A stretch of DNA of 51,392 nt, taken from positions 1 through 51,392 of the forward strand of contig JAJZBM010000021.1 of NCBI GenBank assembly GCA_021798915.1, in the 5' to 3' direction. Every line of letters starts with the position of its first letter. The first letter of the stretch is position 1. Origin of the DNA: Pseudomonadota bacterium (GTDB lineage Bacteria > Pseudomonadota > Alphaproteobacteria > Acetobacterales > Acetobacteraceae). A program made the position numbers and the translations under genes. Below are positions 26,810 to 40,171 of this stretch, piece by piece. The notes beneath the pieces are model-generated. The model did no database searches and was not told the origin of the DNA. It saw nothing but the letters and a program-made list of their open reading frames with translations.

Positions 26810-26906
26810 TCGCGCGCGGCGCGTTGTTGGTCATCGCGCGCCGCGCGTTGTTGGTCATCGCGCAGGGCGCGTTGTTGGTCATCGCGCAGGGCGCGTTGCT
26901 GGTCTA
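26808..26906 (+). repeat. 24-bp tandem repeats between hisN and yejA
   Basis: Three and a half head-to-tail copies of a 24-bp unit (core GCGCGTTGTTGGTCATCGCG) start at 26819, 26843, 26867 and 26891, preceded by a partial copy at 26808-26818. Copies 2 and 3 differ by no more than a few bases. The array begins at the hisN stop codon and ends at the upstream possible yejA start. Confidence 0.9.
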
Positions 26907-26938
26907 TGTTGGCCGGCGAAAAATGGAGGGGTGAGACG

Positions 26939-28819
26939 GTGCAACGGAGGGATTTTCTGGTCGCGCTGCCGGGCCTGCCCGGTGCGCTGGCGCTGGCGCG
27001 CAAGCCGCGTCTCTGGCGCATCGCCGATGCCGTGCCTGGTGCCGTGCCCGATGCCGCCGCACACCCAGATTATGTCGTGACGCTGCTCGAAAAACCGGGT
27101 CTACCACGCGATTTCAGCCATTTCCCCTATGTCGATCCGGCGGCGCCGAAAGGCGGCGTGGTGGTGCTGTCGGCGATCGGCACGTTCGATAATTTCAACG
27201 GCTTCATCGTCCGCGGCACCGCGCCCGACGATATCGGGCGCATCTACGACACGCTGCTTCGTGCCAACATCAACGAACCCAGCACCGCCTATGGCCATCT
27301 CGCCGAGACCATCGACCTCGCGCCCGATCATTCGCGCGTGGTTTTCACGCTGCGCGACAAGGCCTATTTCCACGATGGCGCGCCGGTGACGGCCGATGAC
27401 GTGGTGTGGACGTTCGACACCTTGCGCCGCGACGGGCGGCCCTTCTATCGTCTCTATTACGGCGATGTCGAGCGCGTCGAGGCGCTGGATGCCCGCCGCG
27501 TGGTGTTTCATCTCAAGCCGACGCCGGATCGCGAGTTGCCGCTCATTCTCGGCGAGATGCCGGTTCTGCCGCGGCATTTCTGGAAAGACCGCGATTTTTC
27601 CCGCCCGCTGACCGATACGCCGCTCGGTTCCGGCCCGTATCGGGTGGAAAAGGCGGAATTCGGCCGCAGCATAACCTATCGCCGTGTGCATGATTATTGG
27701 GCGCTCGATCTGCCGACGGCGCGCGGGCAATTCAATTTCGGCCGTATCCAGGTCGAGTATTTCCGCGATGCGACGGTCGCCTTCGAGGCGTTCAAGGCTG
27801 GGCAAATCGAATTTCGTGAGGAAAACATCGCCAAGCAATGGGCGACGGCGTACGATTTTCCGGCGATCCAGCGTGGCCTGGCCAAAAAGGAAAACCTGCC
27901 GCAGCATCTGCCGACCGGCATGCAGGGCTTCGTCATGAACACCCGGCGGCCGGTTTTCCAGGACCGGCGGGTGCGCCAGGCGATGGACCTGGTTTTTGAT
28001 TTCGAATGGTGCAACGCCAATCTGTTTTATAATGCCTATACGCGCACGCGTTCCTATTTTTCCAATAGTGACATGGCATCCTCCGGCATCCCGGAAGGCG
28101 CCGAACTCGCGTTTCTGGAACCTTGGCGCGCGCATCTTCCGGCGGCGCTGTTCACCACGCCCTTTACCCTCCCGGTTACCGATGGCAGCGGCAATAATCG
28201 CGCGAATTTGAAAAAGGCGCTGGCGTTGCTCGAAGAGGCGGGATGGCACGTCAAGGATCGGATGTGCGTCAATCAGGCAGGCCAGAACTTCACCTTCGAG
28301 ATCTTGCTCGATGAGCCGGCGTTCGAGCGCGTCGCCCTGCCCTATGTCCAGTGGCTGGCGAAACTCGGCGTCACGGCGACGGTGCGGACCGTCGATCCGG
28401 CGCAATATCAGCAATTGCTCAACACGTTCTCCTTCGACATGACGGTTGCTGTGTTTCCGCAATCCGATTACCCCGGCAATGAGCAGGTCGGGTATTGGAC
28501 CAGTGCCGCGGCGAAGCAGGAAGGCTCGGACAATCTCATGGGGGTTGCCGATCCGGTGGTCGATGCCCTGGTGCAGAATGTCGTCACCGCGCCGGATTAT
28601 GACCATCTGCTGCCGGCGGTGCATGCGCTGGATCGAGTTCTGCTGTGGAATTGGTATGTGGTGCCGCACTGGTATCTGCAATCGGTGCGGGTCGCCTATT
28701 GGCAGCGTTTCGGACGGCCGGACAAGGCAGTGCGCTCTGGACTCGCGTTCGATACCTGGTGGGTCGATCAGAGACTCGCCGAGGAAACCGACAGCGCCCG
28801 CCGCGTCGGCGTGGAGTGA
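26939..28819 (+). CDS. yejA: Oligopeptide ABC transporter periplasmic binding protein (YejA-like)
   Basis: 626-residue family 5 extracellular solute-binding protein. From GTG 26939 (behind GGAGGGG) the protein opens with a twin-arginine-type signal QRRDFLVALPGLPGALALA. Family motifs are FPYVDPAAPKGGVVVLSAIGTFDNFN, FHDGAPVTADDVVWTFDTL and GSGPYRVE, characteristic of YejA. It delivers peptides to the YejBEF permease encoded directly downstream. An ATG at 26906 would lengthen it by 11 residues but would bury the Tat motif and overlap the tandem repeats. Confidence 0.93.
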   Translation: MQRRDFLVALPGLPGALALARKPRLWRIADAVPGAVPDAAAHPDYVVTLLEKPGLPRDFSHFPYVDPAAPKGGVVVLSAIGTFDNFNGFIVRGTAPDDIGRIYDTLLRANINEPSTAYGHLAETIDLAPDHSRVVFTLRDKAYFHDGAPVTADDVVWTFDTLRRDGRPFYRLYYGDVERVEALDARRVVFHLKPTPDRELPLILGEMPVLPRHFWKDRDFSRPLTDTPLGSGPYRVEKAEFGRSITYRRVHDYWALDLPTARGQFNFGRIQVEYFRDATVAFEAFKAGQIEFREENIAKQWATAYDFPAIQRGLAKKENLPQHLPTGMQGFVMNTRRPVFQDRRVRQAMDLVFDFEWCNANLFYNAYTRTRSYFSNSDMASSGIPEGAELAFLEPWRAHLPAALFTTPFTLPVTDGSGNNRANLKKALALLEEAGWHVKDRMCVNQAGQNFTFEILLDEPAFERVALPYVQWLAKLGVTATVRTVDPAQYQQLLNTFSFDMTVAVFPQSDYPGNEQVGYWTSAAAKQEGSDNLMGVADPVVDALVQNVVTAPDYDHLLPAVHALDRVLLWNWYVVPHWYLQSVRVAYWQRFGRPDKAVRSGLAFDTWWVDQRLAEETDSARRVGVE

Positions 28820-28828
28820 CGGGCGGCG

Positions 28829-29911
28829 ATGGCCGCCTATCTGCTGCGCCGCTTGCTGCTTTTGGTGCCGACCTTGTTCGGCATTATCGCGATCAATTTC
28901 GCCGTCGTCCAATTCGCGCCCGGCGGCCCGGTCGAGCAGATGATCGCGCAACTCAAGGGACATGGCGGCGAAATGAGCGGGCGCATGACCGGCGCCGGGG
29001 CGCGCGAGGCGATGCCGGGGCAAAGCGGGCTCTATCGCGGCGCAAGCGGGCTCGACCCCCATATTGTCAATGACATCCGCCGCATGTTCGGCTTCGACAA
29101 GCCGCCGCTGACGCGTTTCTGGCTGATGGTGAAAGACTATCTGCATTTCGATTTCGGCCGCAGTTTTTTTCGTGACAAAACCGTCCTGCATCTCATCGGC
29201 GAAAAACTTCCCGTCAGCGCCTCGCTTGGGTTGTGGTCGACGCTGATCGTCTATCTGATCTCGATCCCGCTCGGCATCATGAAGGCAGTCCATGACGGCA
29301 ACCGCTTTGATGTCGCGAGCAGTGTTGCCGTCTTGATCGGCTACGCCGTGCCGGGATTTCTGTTCGCCATTCTGCTCGTCGTGCTGTTCGCCGGCGGCTC
29401 GTTCGTGCAGTGGTTTCCGCTGCGCGGCCTGACCAGCGCGGGGTCGGAAAGCTGGACCTTGCCGGCGCGGGGGCTCGATTACCTCTGGCATATGGTGCTG
29501 CCGACGGTGGCGCTCACCGTCGGCGGCTTCGCGAGCCTCACCATGCTGACCAAGAATTGCTTTCTGGAGGAGATCCGCAAGCAATATGTCCTGACCGCGC
29601 GCGCCAAGGGGGCAAGCGAGAATCGCGTGCTCTATGGCCATGTCTTCCGTAACGCGATGCTGCTGATCGTCGCTGGGTTTCCCCAGGCATTCATCAATAT
29701 CCTGTTCACCTCGGCGCTTTTGGTCGAGATCGTGTTCTCGCTCGACGGGCTTGGCCAGCTCGGCTTCGAGAGCGCCATCGCGCGTGACTATCCGGTGATG
29801 TTTGGCACCCTCTACATCTTCACCCTGCTCGGGCTTTTGATGCAGATCCTCGGTGATCTCCTCTATACCGTCGTCGATCCTCGGATCGATTTCGAGGCGC
29901 GTCAGCGATGA
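28829..29911 (+). CDS. yejB: Peptide ABC transporter permease YejB
   Basis: 360-residue inner-membrane permease with about six transmembrane segments. It opens with [28 protein letters not shown], typical of DppB/YejB proteins, and contains the EAA-type loop ([34 protein letters not shown]) that contacts the ATPase. The insert after the first segment, with [13 protein letters not shown], is a YejB trait. It lies 9 bp after yejA and overlaps yejE by 4 bp. Confidence 0.94.
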   Translation: MAAYLLRRLLLLVPTLFGIIAINFAVVQFAPGGPVEQMIAQLKGHGGEMSGRMTGAGAREAMPGQSGLYRGASGLDPHIVNDIRRMFGFDKPPLTRFWLMVKDYLHFDFGRSFFRDKTVLHLIGEKLPVSASLGLWSTLIVYLISIPLGIMKAVHDGNRFDVASSVAVLIGYAVPGFLFAILLVVLFAGGSFVQWFPLRGLTSAGSESWTLPARGLDYLWHMVLPTVALTVGGFASLTMLTKNCFLEEIRKQYVLTARAKGASENRVLYGHVFRNAMLLIVAGFPQAFINILFTSALLVEIVFSLDGLGQLGFESAIARDYPVMFGTLYIFTLLGLLMQILGDLLYTVVDPRIDFEARQR

Positions 29912-30932
29912 GCCTCTCGCCACTGGCGCGCCGCCGCCTCGCCACGTTTCGCGCCCATCGCCGTGGGTTTTATGCTTTCTGGATTTTTATGGCTTTGTTC
30001 GTCATCTGCCTGTTCGCCGAATTCATCGCCAATGACCGCCCGCTGGTGATCCGCTTCGAGAACCAATGGTATTTCCCGATTTTCGTCGATTATAGCGAGG
30101 ATACGTTCGGCAAGGATTTCATGCCGACCGAGGCGGATTACACCGATCCCGATCTGGCCCGCGCGATCGACCGGCATGGCTGGATGGTATGGCCGCTCAT
30201 TCCCTATCATTACGACAGCATCGTCAAGGATCTGCCGCAACCGGCACCGGCGCCGCCGAGTTGGCGCAATCCGCTCGGCACCGACGATCAGGCGCGCGAC
30301 GTGCTGGCGCGGGTGATCTATGGCTTTCGCCTCTCGGTTCTGTTCGGCTTTACGCTCACCGCGATTTCATCCGCGATCGGCATCATCGCCGGCGCGCTCC
30401 AGGGTTTCTATGGCGGGATCGTCGATCTTCTGTTCCAGCGCTTCATCGAGATGTGGTCGGGCATGCCGCAGCTTTATCTCCTGATCATCCTCGGCAGCAT
30501 CATCACGCCAGGATTTTTCGTGCTCCTCTTCTTTCTGCTTTTGTTCAGTTGGATGAACTTGACCGGCGTCGTGCGCGCCGAATTCCTGCGCGGGCGCAAT
30601 CTCGATTACGTGCGGGCGGCGCGCGCGCTCGGGCTTTCCGATCTCGCTGTCATGTTCCGCCACATTCTGCCCAATGCCCTGGTCGCGACATTGACCTTCC
30701 TGCCATTCACCCTCTCGGGCTCGGTCACCATTCTCGCCAGCCTCGATTTCCTCGGCTTCGGCCTGCCGCCCGGGGCGCCCTCGCTCGGTGAGCTGGTCTC
30801 GGAGGGCAAGAACAATCTCCAAGCGCCATGGCTCGGCATCACCGCCTTTGTCGTCCTCGGCGGGATGTTGACGCTGCTGATTTTCATCGGCGAGGCGGTG
30901 CGCGATTCCTTTGATCCGCGCAAGACCATGAC

Positions 30933-30936
<4 letters not shown>
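29908..30936 (+). CDS. yejE: Peptide ABC transporter permease YejE
   Basis: 342-residue permease partner of YejB. It has an N-terminal segment [22 protein letters not shown], a large periplasmic loop with [17 protein letters not shown] typical of YejE, and the DppC-like core [20 protein letters not shown] plus the EAA loop ([30 protein letters not shown]). It overlaps yejB and yejF by 4 bp each. Confidence 0.94.
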
Positions 30937-32555
<1,619 letters not shown>

Positions 32556-32559
32556 GGGC

Positions 32560-33645
32560 CTACATCTCCACCCCGCGCGTGCCGACATCGATCGCGTAGA
32601 TCGATTTACTCGCGGCGATGTAGAGGCGGTTGTGGTGATGGCCGCCAAAGCAGAGATTGCCGGCCACTTCCGGCAGGATGATGGCACCGATCGGGGTGCC
32701 GTCGGGGGCGAAGACGCGCACGCCATTCATCGTCGCCGGCCCCCAGCCGCCCGCGCACCAGAGATTGCCGTCCTCATCGACGCGCATATCGTCGGCGATA
32801 TAGGTGCCGTCGCCCTTGAAGTCGTGAAACACCCGGTCATTGGACAATTTTCCGTCCTCGCCGACATCGAAGACGCGGATCAGGGTGTGTTTCGGCTCCG
32901 GCCCGCCGAGGACGCCGGTATCCGAGATGTAGAGCTTCTTTTCGTCGGGCGAGAAGCAGAGCCCGTTCGGCATCGAGAAATCGCCGACGACGACACTGAG
33001 TTGGTTGCTTTGCGGGTCGAAGCGATAGACGTTGCGCGGCAGTTCGGGCTCGGCGCGGTTGCCCTCGTGATCGCCGCCGATGCCGTAGGTCGGATCGGTG
33101 AACCAGATCGTGTTGTCGGATTTGACGATGACGCCGTTCGGCGAATTGAGACGCTTGCCGTTATAGCTGTCGACCACGGTGACGATGCGGCCATCGTATT
33201 CGGTGCGGCTGATGCGCCGCCCGCCCTGCTCGCAGGAGACGAGGCGGCCCTGGCGGTCGCGGGTATTGCCGTTCGCGTAATCGGACGGATAGCGGAAGAT
33301 CGTCGTCTCCCGTGTCATCGCGTCATAGCGCAGGATGCGGTTGTTGGGGATGTCGCTGAACAAGAGGCTATGCCAGTCGCCGAACCATACCGGCCCCTCG
33401 GTCCAGACCGCGCCGGTGAAGATGCGCTCGATCGAGGTGGTGCCGGCGTTGTATTTGGCGAAACGTGGATCGAAAATCTCGAAGGCGGGATCGGGGTAGA
33501 TGACGGTCGCCGGGTCATTCCAGTCGCGCGGCGGCGGCATGGTGCCGGCGGGATCGCTTTGCGCCCGGGCGGGGGCGGCGGCGGCAAGGCCGGCGAGACC
33601 AACGGCGCTGGCGCCGAGGCCGCGGAGAAGGTTGCGTCGTTCCAT
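32560..33645 (-). CDS. SMP-30/gluconolactonase-family lactonase, exported
   Basis: 361-residue protein with a Tat-like signal peptide ([19 protein letters not shown] and AAAAPARAQ). A six-bladed propeller of the SMP-30/gluconolactonase/LRE-like family follows ([86 protein letters not shown]). The Glu, Asn and Asp metal ligands expected in EGPVW, SPNG and DTG-type motifs are present. It probably hydrolyses a sugar lactone in the periplasm. It is divergent from fhs. Confidence 0.9.
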   Translation of the reverse strand: MERRNLLRGLGASAVGLAGLAAAAPARAQSDPAGTMPPPRDWNDPATVIYPDPAFEIFDPRFAKYNAGTTSIERIFTGAVWTEGPVWFGDWHSLLFSDIPNNRILRYDAMTRETTIFRYPSDYANGNTRDRQGRLVSCEQGGRRISRTEYDGRIVTVVDSYNGKRLNSPNGVIVKSDNTIWFTDPTYGIGGDHEGNRAEPELPRNVYRFDPQSNQLSVVVGDFSMPNGLCFSPDEKKLYISDTGVLGGPEPKHTLIRVFDVGEDGKLSNDRVFHDFKGDGTYIADDMRVDEDGNLWCAGGWGPATMNGVRVFAPDGTPIGAIILPEVAGNLCFGGHHHNRLYIAASKSIYAIDVGTRGVEM

Positions 33646-33788
33646 GGGGTTTCCTCCAATTTTATGATTTCCAGGACACGGGAACGTTACACCCGTTCAA
33701 CGCTACCGAACAGAACGACATATCTCCCCTGCTTTTTGCACATGAAAAGGGATGGATTTCGGCGCCGAACCATGCCAAAGCCCGCGCC

Positions 33789-35471
<1,683 letters not shown>

Positions 35472-35492
35472 GAGAGCTTTCTTCCCCCGCCC

Positions 35493-36224
35493 TCACAGCC
35501 CGAAATAGGCGCGATGGAGCCGGTCATCTTCCATCAGCGCGGCGACGCTGCCGGAAAAACCGGTGCGCCCGCCCTCCAGCGTGATCACGTGGTCGGCGAG
35601 ATCGAGGAATTTGACGTTCTGCTCGGCGATCAACAGGGCGAGGCCATCCCGATGGAATTGCCGCAGAATGGCGATCACCTGGCCGACGAAGAGCGGCGAG
35701 AGCCCGGCCGAGGGTTCATCCATCACCAAAAGCCGTGGCGAGCCGGCGAGCGCCTTGGCGATCCCGAGCATTTTGCGCTGCCCGCCGGAGAGGCTGCCGG
35801 CGGCGGCGGTGCGGCGGGCGGCGAGGTCGGGGAAGGCGGCATAAAGCACTTCCAGCCGCCGGCGAAGCGCCGCCGGTTGCGCGAACTGACCGCCGATCGC
35901 GAGGTTTTCTTCGATGCTGAGGGCGGTGAAAACACCCATCTCGGACATGTACGCCATGCCGGCGCGCACCCGCCGGTCGCTCGGCCAGGCGGTGATGTCG
36001 GTGCCCGCGAAGGTGATCCCGCCGCGCCAGGCCGGCATGAGGCCGAGCAGCACCTTGAGCAGCGTCGTTTTCCCGGCCCCGTTCGGGCCGAGCAGCACGA
36101 CGCTGGCGCGCTCGGCGACGGCGAGTTCCGCCCCCCACAGCACCTGAACCTTGCCATAGCCGCTCTCGATGCCATGCGCGGCAAGGAGGGGCGCGTCCGG
36201 CCGGGGCGCGGGGTCAGCCGGCAT
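35493..36224 (-). CDS. livF: Branched-chain amino acid-type ABC transporter ATPase LivF
   Basis: 243-residue ATPase with Walker A GPNGAGKTTLLKVLLG, signature SLSGGQRKMLGIAKAL, Walker B LLVMDEPSAGLSP and H-loop equivalent replaced by LIAEQNVKFL, as usual in LivF. The start at 36224 overlaps livG by 11 bp; the longer frame lies inside livG. It is the last gene of the liv operon. Confidence 0.93.
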   Translation of the reverse strand: MPADPAPRPDAPLLAAHGIESGYGKVQVLWGAELAVAERASVVLLGPNGAGKTTLLKVLLGLMPAWRGGITFAGTDITAWPSDRRVRAGMAYMSEMGVFTALSIEENLAIGGQFAQPAALRRRLEVLYAAFPDLAARRTAAAGSLSGGQRKMLGIAKALAGSPRLLVMDEPSAGLSPLFVGQVIAILRQFHRDGLALLIAEQNVKFLDLADHVITLEGGRTGFSGSVAALMEDDRLHRAYFGL

Positions 36225-36963
36225 GGTCACCCCCGAGGAAGACCCGCACCACCTCGCGATCGCGGGTGGCCTCGGCGAGCGTGCCCTCGAAAATCTCCCG
36301 CCCCGCATTCATCACGATCACCCGGTCGGTGAGGCGGTCGAGAAAACTGAGCAGATGTTCGACCACCAAGAGCGCCATGCCGCCGCGGGCCAGCGCCGCC
36401 AAGCGCTCGGCCATGCGTCCCAGCTCCGCCGGGTTGAGCCCGGCGGCGAGTTCATCGACGAGCAACAGGCGCGGGGCGGTGGCGAGCGCGCGGGCGAGAT
36501 CGAGCTGCTTTTGCTGGGCGCTGTTGAGATCCTCGGCGCGGCGCCCGGCGAGATGGTCGAGTTCCAACTCGGCGAGCAGCGCCGCACTATCCGCACCCCC
36601 CGTGCCGGCGCCGTGGCGGCGGCCATAGGCGGCGGCGAGGGCGACGTTCTGGCGCACGGTGAGGGACGCGAACGGGCGCGGCGACTGGAAGGTGCGGTTG
36701 ATGCCGAGGCGCGCCCGGCGGTGTGATGCGAGACCGCCGAGCGTTTGTCCCGCGAAACGTACCGCGCCGCCATCCGGCGGATAAAGGCCGGAGATGGTGT
36801 TGATGCAGGTGGTCTTGCCCGAGCCGTTGGGGCCGACGAGGCCCAGCACCTCGCCGGCGCCGAGCGCGAAGCTGACGCCATCGAGGGCGCGAAAACCGCC
36901 GAAGCGCTTCACCAGGCGATCGACGGTGAGCAGCCGGTCAGGAGATGACGAGTCAGGGGACAT
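36214..36963 (-). CDS. livG: Branched-chain amino acid-type ABC transporter ATPase LivG
   Basis: 249-residue ATPase with Walker A GPNGSGKTTCINTISGLYPP and the LivG-type GINRTFQSPRPF segment. The signature is unusual: LNSAQQKQLDLARAL in place of the LPYGQQR-like or LSGGQ sequence, while Walker B is LLLVDELAAGLNP with Leu in place of Pro after Glu. The H-loop region LLVVEHLLSFL is conserved. It overlaps livM by 11 bp and livF by 11 bp. Confidence 0.92.
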   Translation of the reverse strand: MSPDSSSPDRLLTVDRLVKRFGGFRALDGVSFALGAGEVLGLVGPNGSGKTTCINTISGLYPPDGGAVRFAGQTLGGLASHRRARLGINRTFQSPRPFASLTVRQNVALAAAYGRRHGAGTGGADSAALLAELELDHLAGRRAEDLNSAQQKQLDLARALATAPRLLLVDELAAGLNPAELGRMAERLAALARGGMALLVVEHLLSFLDRLTDRVIVMNAGREIFEGTLAEATRDREVVRVFLGGDHAG

Positions 36964-37873
36964 CGATCCCCCTCCGCTGCAGCAGCGAGGCGAGGCCGCG
37001 CGGCAGGAACAGCACCAGGCCGACGATCAGCGCGCCATAGATGAGCTGGAAATATTGCGGCACCGAAATGCCGATCACATTGTAAAGCCCATAAAGCAGG
37101 ATGACGCCGGCGATCGGGCCGGACAGTGTCGCGGCACCGCCGAACAGGGTGAAGACGATGGCGAAGATCGAGGTCGAGAGATCGAACGCGGTTTCGGGGT
37201 AGAAAACCGAGATGTGCCAGGCGAACACCCCGCCCGCCAATCCGGCGATCAGCGCCGAGATCAGCCAGGCGATGATGCGCGCGGACACCACCGGAATGCC
37301 GGCCATCGCCGCCGATACCGGATCGTCACGCCCGGCCTGCAAGGCGAGCCCGAAGCGGCCGTGGCGCAGCCAGGCGACGAGGGCGAGCACGCCGGCGAGG
37401 ATGAGCAGGGCCGCGCCATAGCTCGCCTTGGGCGCGAACACGCTGGCGAGGGAAACGCCATACGGCCCTTTGGTGATGTCTTGCAGCGCCGGATTGGCGA
37501 TCACCTGATAGACCGCTTGCGCTGCGGCAAGGTTGGCGATCGCGAAATAGGCGCCCGAAAGACGCAGAAGCGGCGTTAAAATCATCCCAAGCAAAACCGC
37601 TGCCAGCCCCGCGAGCAGGAGGGCAAGCGCCGGAGGGGCTGCGAGATGCATCACCGCGAGCGCGAACCCATAGGCGCCGGCGCCGAAAAATCCGACATAA
37701 CCGAACGGCAGATAGCCGGTGAAGCCATAGATCGCGTTCAACCCCTGCGCCAGAATGAGGAACAGGACGAAGTTGAACAGCAGCAATTGATTGGCATAGA
37801 CCAAGGGCAGCAGCGCGAAAATCGCGACCACCGGCAGGCCGACCGACAGGAAATCGCGCAATACTCTAGGCAA
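36953..37873 (-). CDS. livM: Branched-chain amino acid-type ABC transporter permease LivM
   Basis: 306-residue permease with eight or more hydrophobic segments. It carries the family patterns LILAQGLNAIYGFTGYLPFGYVGFFGAGAY and the cytoplasmic loop GRFGLALQAGRDDPVSAAMAGI that contacts the ATPase. The C-terminal LVLFLPRGLASLLQRRGI is typical. It overlaps livH by 8 bp. Confidence 0.93.
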   Translation of the reverse strand: MPRVLRDFLSVGLPVVAIFALLPLVYANQLLLFNFVLFLILAQGLNAIYGFTGYLPFGYVGFFGAGAYGFALAVMHLAAPPALALLLAGLAAVLLGMILTPLLRLSGAYFAIANLAAAQAVYQVIANPALQDITKGPYGVSLASVFAPKASYGAALLILAGVLALVAWLRHGRFGLALQAGRDDPVSAAMAGIPVVSARIIAWLISALIAGLAGGVFAWHISVFYPETAFDLSTSIFAIVFTLFGGAATLSGPIAGVILLYGLYNVIGISVPQYFQLIYGALIVGLVLFLPRGLASLLQRRGIDVP

Positions 37874-38741
37874 GCCGCACCCGCCGCCCGAGCAGCCCGG
37901 TGGGACGCACGAGCAATACCCCGATCAAGAGAAGATTGGGCAGAAGATCGGCCCAGGCGCTGAAATAGGTCTGCATCAACAACAGTCCGATGCCGTAGAT
38001 CAGGCCGCCGGCGACGGTGCCGAGCGGGTTGCCGAGCGAGCCGACGATGATCACCGCGAAGGCGGAGAGATTGACCGAAACCCCCATCGCCGGGGTCACG
38101 CTGCCGAGCATGAACGGGGCGAAGACCCCGGCCAATCCGGCGAGCGCGAGCCCGATCGCGAACGCGCGTGCTGAGATGCGATGGATGGCGATGCCGCTCG
38201 CCAGCGCCTCCTCCCGGCTCGCCATCACCGCGCGCGTCAAGAGCCCGCTTCGCGTGTGATAGAGATAGAGATAGAGCGCGATCACCGCGCCGGCGGCGAT
38301 GGCGGCGCCGATCACCCAGGCGCGCGAGAGATTTTGGCCGAGAAAGTGAAACGGCCCGATGCCGAGCACCCGCCCGGGGATCGAGCGCTCGGACGAGCCA
38401 AACGCGATCGCCGCCAGAGCCTCGATGATCTGCTGGACGCCGAAGAACAGAATGAGCGAGAGCATCTCGGCATCCTTGGCGAGCGCGAGACGCGGCACCA
38501 CGAGGTAATAGAACGGCAGACCGAGCAGAAAAAACCCGACCATCACCAAGGGGGCGGCGATGAACGGCGAGAGGCCGGCGAGATGGAACAGGAAGAAGGC
38601 CGCGAACGCGCCGAGCATCAAGACATCGCCATGCGCGAGATTGACGATGCGCATGACACCGAAAACCAGATTGAGGCCAAGCCCGATCAGGGTGAAATAA
38701 CAGCCATAGATCACCCCGCCGAGCAATGCGTGCAGCAGCAT
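37866..38741 (-). CDS. livH: Branched-chain amino acid-type ABC transporter permease LivH
   Basis: 291-residue permease beginning MLLHALLGGVIYGCYFTLIGLGLNLVFGVMRIVNLAHGDVLMLGAF, the LivH hallmark. The EAA-like loop is LTRAVMASREEALASGI, and the C-terminus ends with a GLLGRRVRLA motif. It follows livK after 9 bp and overlaps livM. Confidence 0.94.
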   Translation of the reverse strand: MLLHALLGGVIYGCYFTLIGLGLNLVFGVMRIVNLAHGDVLMLGAFAAFFLFHLAGLSPFIAAPLVMVGFFLLGLPFYYLVVPRLALAKDAEMLSLILFFGVQQIIEALAAIAFGSSERSIPGRVLGIGPFHFLGQNLSRAWVIGAAIAAGAVIALYLYLYHTRSGLLTRAVMASREEALASGIAIHRISARAFAIGLALAGLAGVFAPFMLGSVTPAMGVSVNLSAFAVIIVGSLGNPLGTVAGGLIYGIGLLLMQTYFSAWADLLPNLLLIGVLLVRPTGLLGRRVRLA

Positions 38742-38750
38742 CGGGCGCGG

Positions 38751-40007
38751 TCAGGGCGCGCCGAGAACCGGCTTGGCGGTCGCGAGATCGGACGGATAGA
38801 CGACGCCGAGCTTGCCGGTCGCGTCGAACTGACCGATCGGGGTCAATTCGCCGATCTGCGCGCCATCGTCACGCAATTCGAAAGTACCCACCAAGGTCTT
38901 GAGCTTTCCCGAAAGGCCGAAAACGGCGCGGTGAAGATCGGGCTGCGAGAGACTATCGGCATGGGCCAGGGTCTCGCCGATGACGAGGCCGGTGACATGG
39001 CCGGCGATGGCGTTCCAGCCGAATTCGACGCCGCCCTCGCCATAGGCCTTCTCGAACGCCGCGCGCAGCTCCTCGACCGTCATCCCCACCTCCGGCTTGA
39101 GCGTGAGCCCGAGCGCGGTGACATAGGAAAACACCCCGGCGAGCCCCTGGGCACCGACATTCTTGCGCAGCACATTGGTCTCGATGCCGGGATAGAGGGT
39201 GAAGACGCCCTTGAATTTCTGGCCCGATTCCTGAAGGTTGCGCAAAAATGCGATATCGTTGCCGACATAGCCGAGTTCGAGCACCATGTCCGGGTTGGTC
39301 GCCGCGATATTGTCGATCAGCACCGAATAATTCGAGGTGCTGGTCGGCACTCCCTGATCGAAGACGATCTCGACCGGCGAGCCCGGCTCCTTCAGCGCGG
39401 CGCGGATGGAATTCGCCTGGGTTCCGGTGAAATCATTGGTCGCATAGAGCAGGGCGACGCGTTTGATACCCAGTTTGGCCGCGTCACTTTTCAAAAACTC
39501 CCAGAGATAGCGTGGCCAGACGGTGGATACCGGATCGGCGAGCAAGGCGATATAGGGATTATCCTTGCTGAAGAACGCTGCCCCCGTCCCGGTCGGATCG
39601 AACAGGAACATCTTGTGCTCGCGCGCGATCGGCACCGAAACCGCGGTCAACACCGAGCCCGAATCACAGACCAGGAGATCGACCTTGTCCTGGGTGATGA
39701 GCTGGTTGGTCAGGGTTGCCGCGGTGCCGGGATTGCTTTGGTCGTCATAGGAGATCAGCTTGAGCGGGATTTTCTTGCCATACGCCTTGACGAAGGCGCC
39801 ACCGTTCGCGTTCTGCTGCTCGACCCAGAGTTTGAGAGAATCGTAGACCGGCATCGAGATGCTGGCATAGGGGCCGGAGCCGGCATGGAGATGGCCGATC
39901 TTGATCTCCGCCGGCGCGTTCTCGGCACGCGCGCCACCAGCAAGTCCCGAAGCGACCAGGACGGCAAACACCGCCAGGCCGCGCCCCCATTTCCGCCACG
40001 CCGTCAT
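38751..40007 (-). CDS. Periplasmic amino acid/amide-binding protein (LivK-type)
   Basis: 418-residue type I periplasmic binding protein with Sec signal (WRKWGRGLAVFAVLVASGLAGGARA) and the receptor fold (IKIGHLHAGSGPYAS, LISYDDQSNPGTAATLTNQLI, VALLYATNDFTGTQANSI). I chose ATG 40007 because GGGGAGG lies 6 bp before it and the earlier in-frame ATG overlaps that site. It is first in the livK-H-M-G-F operon and provides its ligand specificity. The LivHMGF family also carries urea, amides and aromatic compounds, so leucine is not certain. Confidence 0.92.
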   Translation of the reverse strand: MTAWRKWGRGLAVFAVLVASGLAGGARAENAPAEIKIGHLHAGSGPYASISMPVYDSLKLWVEQQNANGGAFVKAYGKKIPLKLISYDDQSNPGTAATLTNQLITQDKVDLLVCDSGSVLTAVSVPIAREHKMFLFDPTGTGAAFFSKDNPYIALLADPVSTVWPRYLWEFLKSDAAKLGIKRVALLYATNDFTGTQANSIRAALKEPGSPVEIVFDQGVPTSTSNYSVLIDNIAATNPDMVLELGYVGNDIAFLRNLQESGQKFKGVFTLYPGIETNVLRKNVGAQGLAGVFSYVTALGLTLKPEVGMTVEELRAAFEKAYGEGGVEFGWNAIAGHVTGLVIGETLAHADSLSQPDLHRAVFGLSGKLKTLVGTFELRDDGAQIGELTPIGQFDATGKLGVVYPSDLATAKPVLGAP

Positions 40008-40171
40008 GGTCATCCTCCCCGTATTCCTCATTGGTCCGGGACGTTACGGCGCGGCGCGATAGGGGTCAATGTGCGCCCCGCCGCGCATCGATCAGGCGAC
40101 AAAACTGTCGCGAGCGGTTAGGCTGCGACGCAAGGCCGCTCGAACGCGCCAGAAAACCGAGGAGGAAGTCC

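Noticed and set aside
27101-29923. 940-codon minus-strand open frame
   Set aside because: It lies opposite yejA and yejB, whose family motifs are clear. The minus frame is Arg/Glu/His-rich without domains, a common mirror effect of GC-rich codon use.
38181-40121. 646-codon plus-strand open frame
   Set aside because: It lies opposite livH and livK; its Arg/Glu/Asp-rich composition and lack of motifs mark it as a shadow.
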